The translations under genes were made by a program, and so were the position numbers. Shown here piece by piece: positions 24,240 to 26,147 of a stretch of 26,147 bases of DNA (position 1 is its first letter; each line of letters starts with the position of its first letter). The notes below the pieces were generated by a model. The model searched no databases. It had not been told where the DNA came from and saw only the letters and a program-made list of their open reading frames with translations. The DNA comes from Clostridia bacterium (GTDB lineage: Bacteria; Bacillota; Clostridia; Oscillospirales; Acutalibacteraceae), in contig CAAGJJ010000032.1 in NCBI GenBank assembly GCA_900770165.1, positions 1 to 26,147 of the forward strand, written 5' to 3'.

Positions 24240-24503
24240 TTATGCATTCACCGAATTCAACTTGCGAGTAAGGGCGGACTTCTTTCTTGCAGCTGTATTT
24301 TTATGAAGAATTCCCTTTGCAGAAGCTTGATCTATACGTTTAATAGCCTCGCGCACTGCTGTAGTTCTATCTTCACTTGCACTATCAATTGAAGCAGTTG
24401 CTTTTTTTATTGTTGTTCTAAGTGCTGATCGGCAAGCCTTGTTTCTTTCAGTCTTAGTAGCAATAACTTTAACACGTTTTTTAGCAGACTTAATATTTGG
24501 CAT
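24240..24503 (-). CDS. rpsT: 30S ribosomal protein S20
   Basis: A primary 16S rRNA-binding protein of the small subunit. The 87 residues start M-P-N-I-K-S-A-K-K-R-V, the family signature, and are strongly basic with an all-helical pattern. G-I-L-H-K-N-T-A-A-R-K-K-S (65-77) is the conserved C-terminal segment. The ATG at 24503 is chosen because AAAGGAGG lies seven bases upstream; the in-frame GTG two codons earlier is inside that ribosome site. It is monocistronic, with its own promoter and terminator. The 8-bp inverted repeat at 24534-24555 overlaps its -10. Confidence 0.97.
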   Translation of the reverse strand: MPNIKSAKKRVKVIATKTERNKACRSALRTTIKKATASIDSASEDRTTAVREAIKRIDQASAKGILHKNTAARKKSALTRKLNSVNA

Positions 24504-24533
24504 TGTCACACCTCCTTTTACTCACGCACATCT

Positions 24534-24568
24534 CTGTTAATAATATCATTAACAGATAGAAAAATCAA
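24534..24568 (-). promoter_or_regulatory. rpsT promoter with perfect inverted repeat over the -10
   Basis: On the minus strand TTGATT (24568-24563) and TATTAT (24545-24540) are 17 bases apart. CTGTTAAT-N6-ATTAACAG (24534-24555) is a perfect eight-base inverted repeat that covers the -10 and the start point, so it could be an operator or a 5' hairpin. Confidence 0.6.
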
Positions 24569-24612
24569 TACCTTTTTGTTGGGTTTATAAATTATAATTA
24601 AATAAAATCATA

Positions 24613-25299
24613 TTACTTAACAACTGCAAATAATGTCATAAACATTAATTTTATATCATAAAAAAAGTTAAACCTTTTTAAATACTCCAAATTATACTGC
24701 ATTTTCTGCGGTAAAATATTTTCTATATATATTTTGTCAATATTACCGTCCATTTGCAAAAGTTTTTCTTCATCTTTAAATTTTATGCTCGCAAGTGATG
24801 TAACACCAGCCTTCATTAGTAAAGTAGCTTTCATCTCATCTGTATAAAGCTCAACATATTTGGGAACTTCGGGACGAGTCCCAACGAAACTCATGTCTCC
24901 TATTAATATATTTATAAGTTGAGGTATTTCATCAAGTCTAAACTTGCGTAAAAATTTACCGATTTTAGTCACTCTATCATCATTTTTAACCGTCACTTGA
25001 GAACCATTTTTATCTGCGTTCTCTACCATAGTTCTGAATTTAAAAATTTTAAAAATTCTTCCATTTTCCGTTACACGATTTTGTTTAAACATTATAGAAC
25101 CTTTTGAATCTAGCTTAATCATAATAGAAAATATAATAAATAAAGGGGAAAGTATTATTAATAAAATCAATGAAGCTAAAATATCAAATAACCTTTTTAA
25201 AATAAGACTGCCTTTTTTACCTTTAATTATATCGTAATATTTTTTAACTTCCTCGTTTTGCATATTATCTGGCAAATTGTCCCATTTAGTAATTATCAT
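24613..25299 (-). CDS. Small sugar-phosphate transferase (PglC-like initiating glycosyl-1-phosphate transferase)
   Basis: Transfers a sugar 1-phosphate to undecaprenyl phosphate, the first step of many capsule, exopolysaccharide and glycoprotein pathways. The 228 residues match the minimal monotopic type. After a polar N terminus (1-33), a re-entrant helix with its central Ser-Pro lies at 36-60. F-K-F-R-T-M (86-91) follows, and the catalytic Asp-Glu pair is D123-E124 in R-L-D-E-I-P-Q, then G-D-M-S-F-V-G-T-R-P-E (134-144). Thr at 141 replaces the usual Pro. The donor sugar is unknown. AGGGGAT precedes the ATG. No other glycosyltransferase is nearby, so it is an orphan rather than part of a cluster. 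Confidence 0.9.
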   Translation of the reverse strand: MIITKWDNLPDNMQNEEVKKYYDIIKGKKGSLILKRLFDILASLILLIILSPLFIIFSIMIKLDSKGSIMFKQNRVTENGRIFKIFKFRTMVENADKNGSQVTVKNDDRVTKIGKFLRKFRLDEIPQLINILIGDMSFVGTRPEVPKYVELYTDEMKATLLMKAGVTSLASIKFKDEEKLLQMDGNIDKIYIENILPQKMQYNLEYLKRFNFFYDIKLMFMTLFAVVK

Positions 25300-25520
25300 T
25301 AAATATCCCCTAACTAACTTATATTTATTTTTTCAGTAAATTTCTATAAAACTTTTCTAATTATATAGACACTCTAAATTAAAAACAGTTTATCGATTAA
25401 ATTAAGCAAAAAGCAAAGTGAGCCTTACTTACATAATATTATTGTTTAATTTTACTATTGATATTGATATTTGTCAATAATTCATATCGTTACTTATGTA
25501 AACTGTAGTCTTTTATACAA
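25300..25520. other. Leader and promoter region of the sugar transferase
   Basis: No gene is supported here. It holds the promoter at 25449-25477 and a leader of about 140 bases without an obvious riboswitch or terminator. TTACATAA (about 25429-25436) and TTATGTAA (about 25493-25500) form an inverted repeat around the promoter. Confidence 0.5.
25449..25477 (-). promoter_or_regulatory. Consensus promoter of the sugar transferase gene
   Basis: On the minus strand TTGACA (25477-25472), a perfect -35, is followed after 17 bases by TAAAAT (25454-25449). The start near 25442 gives a leader of about 140 bases before the ATG at 25299. Confidence 0.75.
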
Positions 25521-25556
25521 AAAAGTCGATCAGGCTATTGCCTGACCGATTTTTTT
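25517..25556. terminator. Bidirectional terminator ending the peptide array
   Basis: AAAAGTCGATCAGGC and GCCTGACCGATTTTTT form a long stem with one mismatch and a four-base loop. A T run follows on both strands. On the minus strand it is the first terminator downstream of the three peptide genes. Confidence 0.85.
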
Positions 25557-25612
25557 GCCCAAATATAATTTTTTAAAAATAATATTTATAAATTAATTAT
25601 TATGCTTTAATT

Positions 25613-25690
25613 TTACAAGAACATTGGAATCCTCTCCTTTACTTTAAAACTATAACATGTCGAAAATTTTGTCCACAATGATAATATTCT
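25613..25690 (-). pseudogene. Possible decayed peptide-gene remnants
   Basis: On the minus strand, 25680-25658 reads TTGTGGACAAAATTTTCGAC, resembling the TTATGGACAAAGATTTTAGA of the intact peptides with a one-base deletion after the third Lys-codon base. Further on, AAAGGAGAG precedes ATG TTC TTG TAA (25624-25613), a three-residue frame M-F-L that begins like the third peptide. Together they look like debris of one or two more copies. The evidence is short similarity only. Confidence 0.3.
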
Positions 25691-25741
25691 AACTTGTTCC
25701 GTAATGTATTAGTTTGCGATACCTAATACATCTAATAATAT

Positions 25742-25819
25742 CTACGCAAATACTTCTAAAATAATCTTGATTACCTTAAAAATAACGCCTAATATAACTT
25801 GCCATAAGCTGAGAAACAT
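25742..25819 (-). CDS. 25-residue amphipathic peptide, third (diverged) member of the array
   Basis: It reads M-F-L-S-L-W-Q-V-I-L-G-V-I-F-K, then V-I-K-I-I-L-E-V-F-A. The ATG at 25819 has AAAGGTGG six bases upstream. It keeps the length of the two upstream peptides, S-L-W at 4-6, I-L at 9-10, V-I at 12-13, a basic residue at 15, Glu22 and Phe24. Otherwise it differs at about half the positions. Polar residues fall at 4, 7, 11, 15, 18 and 22, one stripe along a helix. Net side-chain charge is +1. There is no signal peptide, double-glycine leader or Cys. The V-I-K-I-I-L-E-V-F-A end is reminiscent of staphylococcal PSM-alpha peptides, though true homology cannot be claimed. An additional AAAGGAG at about 25861 has no start codon after it. 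Confidence 0.75.
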   Translation of the reverse strand: MFLSLWQVILGVIFKVIKIILEVFA

Positions 25820-25892
25820 TTTTAATCCACCTTTCAAATAAAAATGGTATTAAATTTAGTTCTCCTTTATTATTTTAAATAATCCTATATAT

Positions 25893-25970
25893 TTATGAAA
25901 AAGCTTCTACTATTAATTGTAGTATTCTTGCTATTACTTCTAAAATCTTTGTCCATAAGCTCATAATCAT
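25893..25970 (-). CDS. 25-residue amphipathic peptide, second copy of the repeat
   Basis: The peptide reads M-I-M-S-L-W-T-K-I-L-E-V-I-A-R, then I-L-Q-L-I-V-E-A-F-S. The first ATG (25970) is preferred over the one two codons later because AGAGG lies eight bases before it. Polar residues at 4, 7, 8, 11, 15, 18 and 22 form one face of an alpha helix; the rest is hydrophobic, with Trp6 near the N terminus. Side-chain charge is balanced (Lys8, Arg15, Glu11, Glu22), and there is no signal peptide. It differs from the upstream copy only by Ile for Val at 16, a T-to-C change in the duplicated segment. A plus-strand promoter-like pair (TTGTAG 25917-25922, TAAAAT 25941-25946, 18-base gap) inside the gene would give an antisense RNA covering the start codon. 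Confidence 0.8.
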   Translation of the reverse strand: MIMSLWTKILEVIARILQLIVEAFS

Positions 25971-26012
25971 AATTATTACCTCTTTTCTAAGTCTAGTCCA
26001 TTTTTAATGTCC

Positions 26013-26029
26013 GTTTACCTTTTGTTTAC
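26013..26029 (-). promoter_or_regulatory. Direct repeat GTAAAC, 11-bp spacing, between peptide copies
   Basis: On the minus strand GTAAAC occurs twice, at 26029-26024 and 26018-26013, one helical turn apart. It is in the 62-base spacer before the second peptide gene and just upstream of a weak -10-like ATTAAAAAT. Such phased repeats are typical of response-regulator sites, but no regulator is identified. Confidence 0.3.
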
Positions 26030-26032
26030 TTA

Positions 26033-26110
26033 TTAAGAGAATGCTTCTACTATTAATTGTAGTACTCTTGCTATTACTTCTAAAATCTTTGTCCATAAGC
26101 TCATAATCAT
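26033..26110 (-). CDS. 25-residue amphipathic peptide, first copy in the window
   Basis: It reads M-I-M-S-L-W-T-K-I-L-E-V-I-A-R, then V-L-Q-L-I-V-E-A-F-S. The ribosome site AGAGG is eight bases before the ATG at 26110. Sequence and helix pattern are those of the neighbouring copy, with Val instead of Ile at 16. The last two codons (TTC TCT) differ from the neighbour (TTT TCA) but still encode Phe-Ser, so the ending is kept outside the perfect repeat, evidence for selection on the protein. Short cationic or neutral helices without leader peptides act as surfactants, leaderless bacteriocins or membrane-depolarising toxins; which applies is not known. The gene's promoter and any further copies lie beyond the window edge. 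Confidence 0.8.
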   Translation of the reverse strand: MIMSLWTKILEVIARVLQLIVEAFS

Positions 26111-26147
26111 AATTATTACCTCTTTTCTAAGTCTAGTCCATTTTTAA

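Larger units (their letters stand above)
25903..26147. repeat. Tandem direct repeat carrying the peptide genes
   Basis: Positions 25903-26007 and 26043-26147 match at 104 of 105 bases (25925 T versus 26065 C), an offset of 140. Each unit holds a leader, a ribosome site and nearly a whole peptide gene on the minus strand. The second unit stops at the window edge, so the repeat and array may continue. Such high identity, including non-coding leader and silent sites, indicates recent duplication or gene conversion. Confidence 0.95.

Noticed and set aside
25742..26147. Reading the peptide array as SHP/Rgg or AgrD-type pheromone precursors
   Set aside because: The peptides lack the charged N-terminal leader of SHP precursors and the Cys or conserved C-terminal cleavage region of AgrD, and no regulator or AgrB-like gene is adjacent in the window.

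Overview
The window is AT-rich DNA (roughly 30% GC by eye) from a low-GC Gram-positive bacterium, most likely an anaerobic member of Clostridia. The basis is strong AGGAGG-type ribosome sites with frequent TTG starts, a flavin reductase-rubredoxin fusion, a Pst-PhoU operon, TTGACA/TATAAT-type promoters with 17-nt spacers, and an LytH-like M23 peptidase that would fit a sporulating lineage. The genus cannot be fixed from sequence reading alone. No tRNA, CRISPR array, insertion sequence or prophage was seen.

Layout. Positions 1-300 hold the first codons of a gene running off the left edge (minus strand) and a small RNA-like unit on the plus strand (about 139-292) with its own promoter and terminator. 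Its fold resembles 6S RNA. Next come a citrate synthase (559-1920) and a 57-residue acidic protein starting at TTG (1996-2169). The phosphate operon pstS-pstC-pstA-pstB-phoU (2293-6812) follows, with an M23 peptidase after it. A YccF protein and a stand-alone 5S rRNA gene lie on the minus strand (7984-8526). Divergent nth and glyA share a promoter region; glyA is followed by rarA, then a flavin reductase-rubredoxin and pyruvate kinase. A 400-base gap with operator-like repeats precedes an XRE regulator (14789).

The minus strand then carries a heterodimeric ABC exporter (19951-16562, second subunit shortened at its C terminus), an AGCS sodium/amino-acid symporter and an FlK-like thioesterase. 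On the plus strand are an HGSNAT-type membrane acyltransferase, tex, and a small secreted protein of unknown function. rpsT and a small sugar-phosphate transferase lie on the minus strand.

The most unusual part is the right end (25742-26147, minus strand). It encodes three consecutive 25-residue peptides, each with its own ribosome site. Two are nearly identical, within a 105-base direct repeat of 140-base period that reaches the window edge. The third is a diverged paralogue. All share an S-L-W motif at residues 4-6 and a polar stripe every 3-4 residues on an otherwise hydrophobic helix. This is the pattern of phenol-soluble-modulin-like surfactants, leaderless bacteriocins or TisB-like type I toxins. 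Which of these they are cannot be decided from the sequence. Decayed remnants and a strong bidirectional terminator lie downstream.

How the genes relate. PstS captures phosphate, PstC/PstA form the channel, PstB powers it and PhoU gives feedback. Most of the rest is core housekeeping (citrate synthesis, one-carbon metabolism, glycolysis, base-excision repair, replication-fork maintenance, translation) arranged in short transcription units, each with its own promoter and hairpin terminator.
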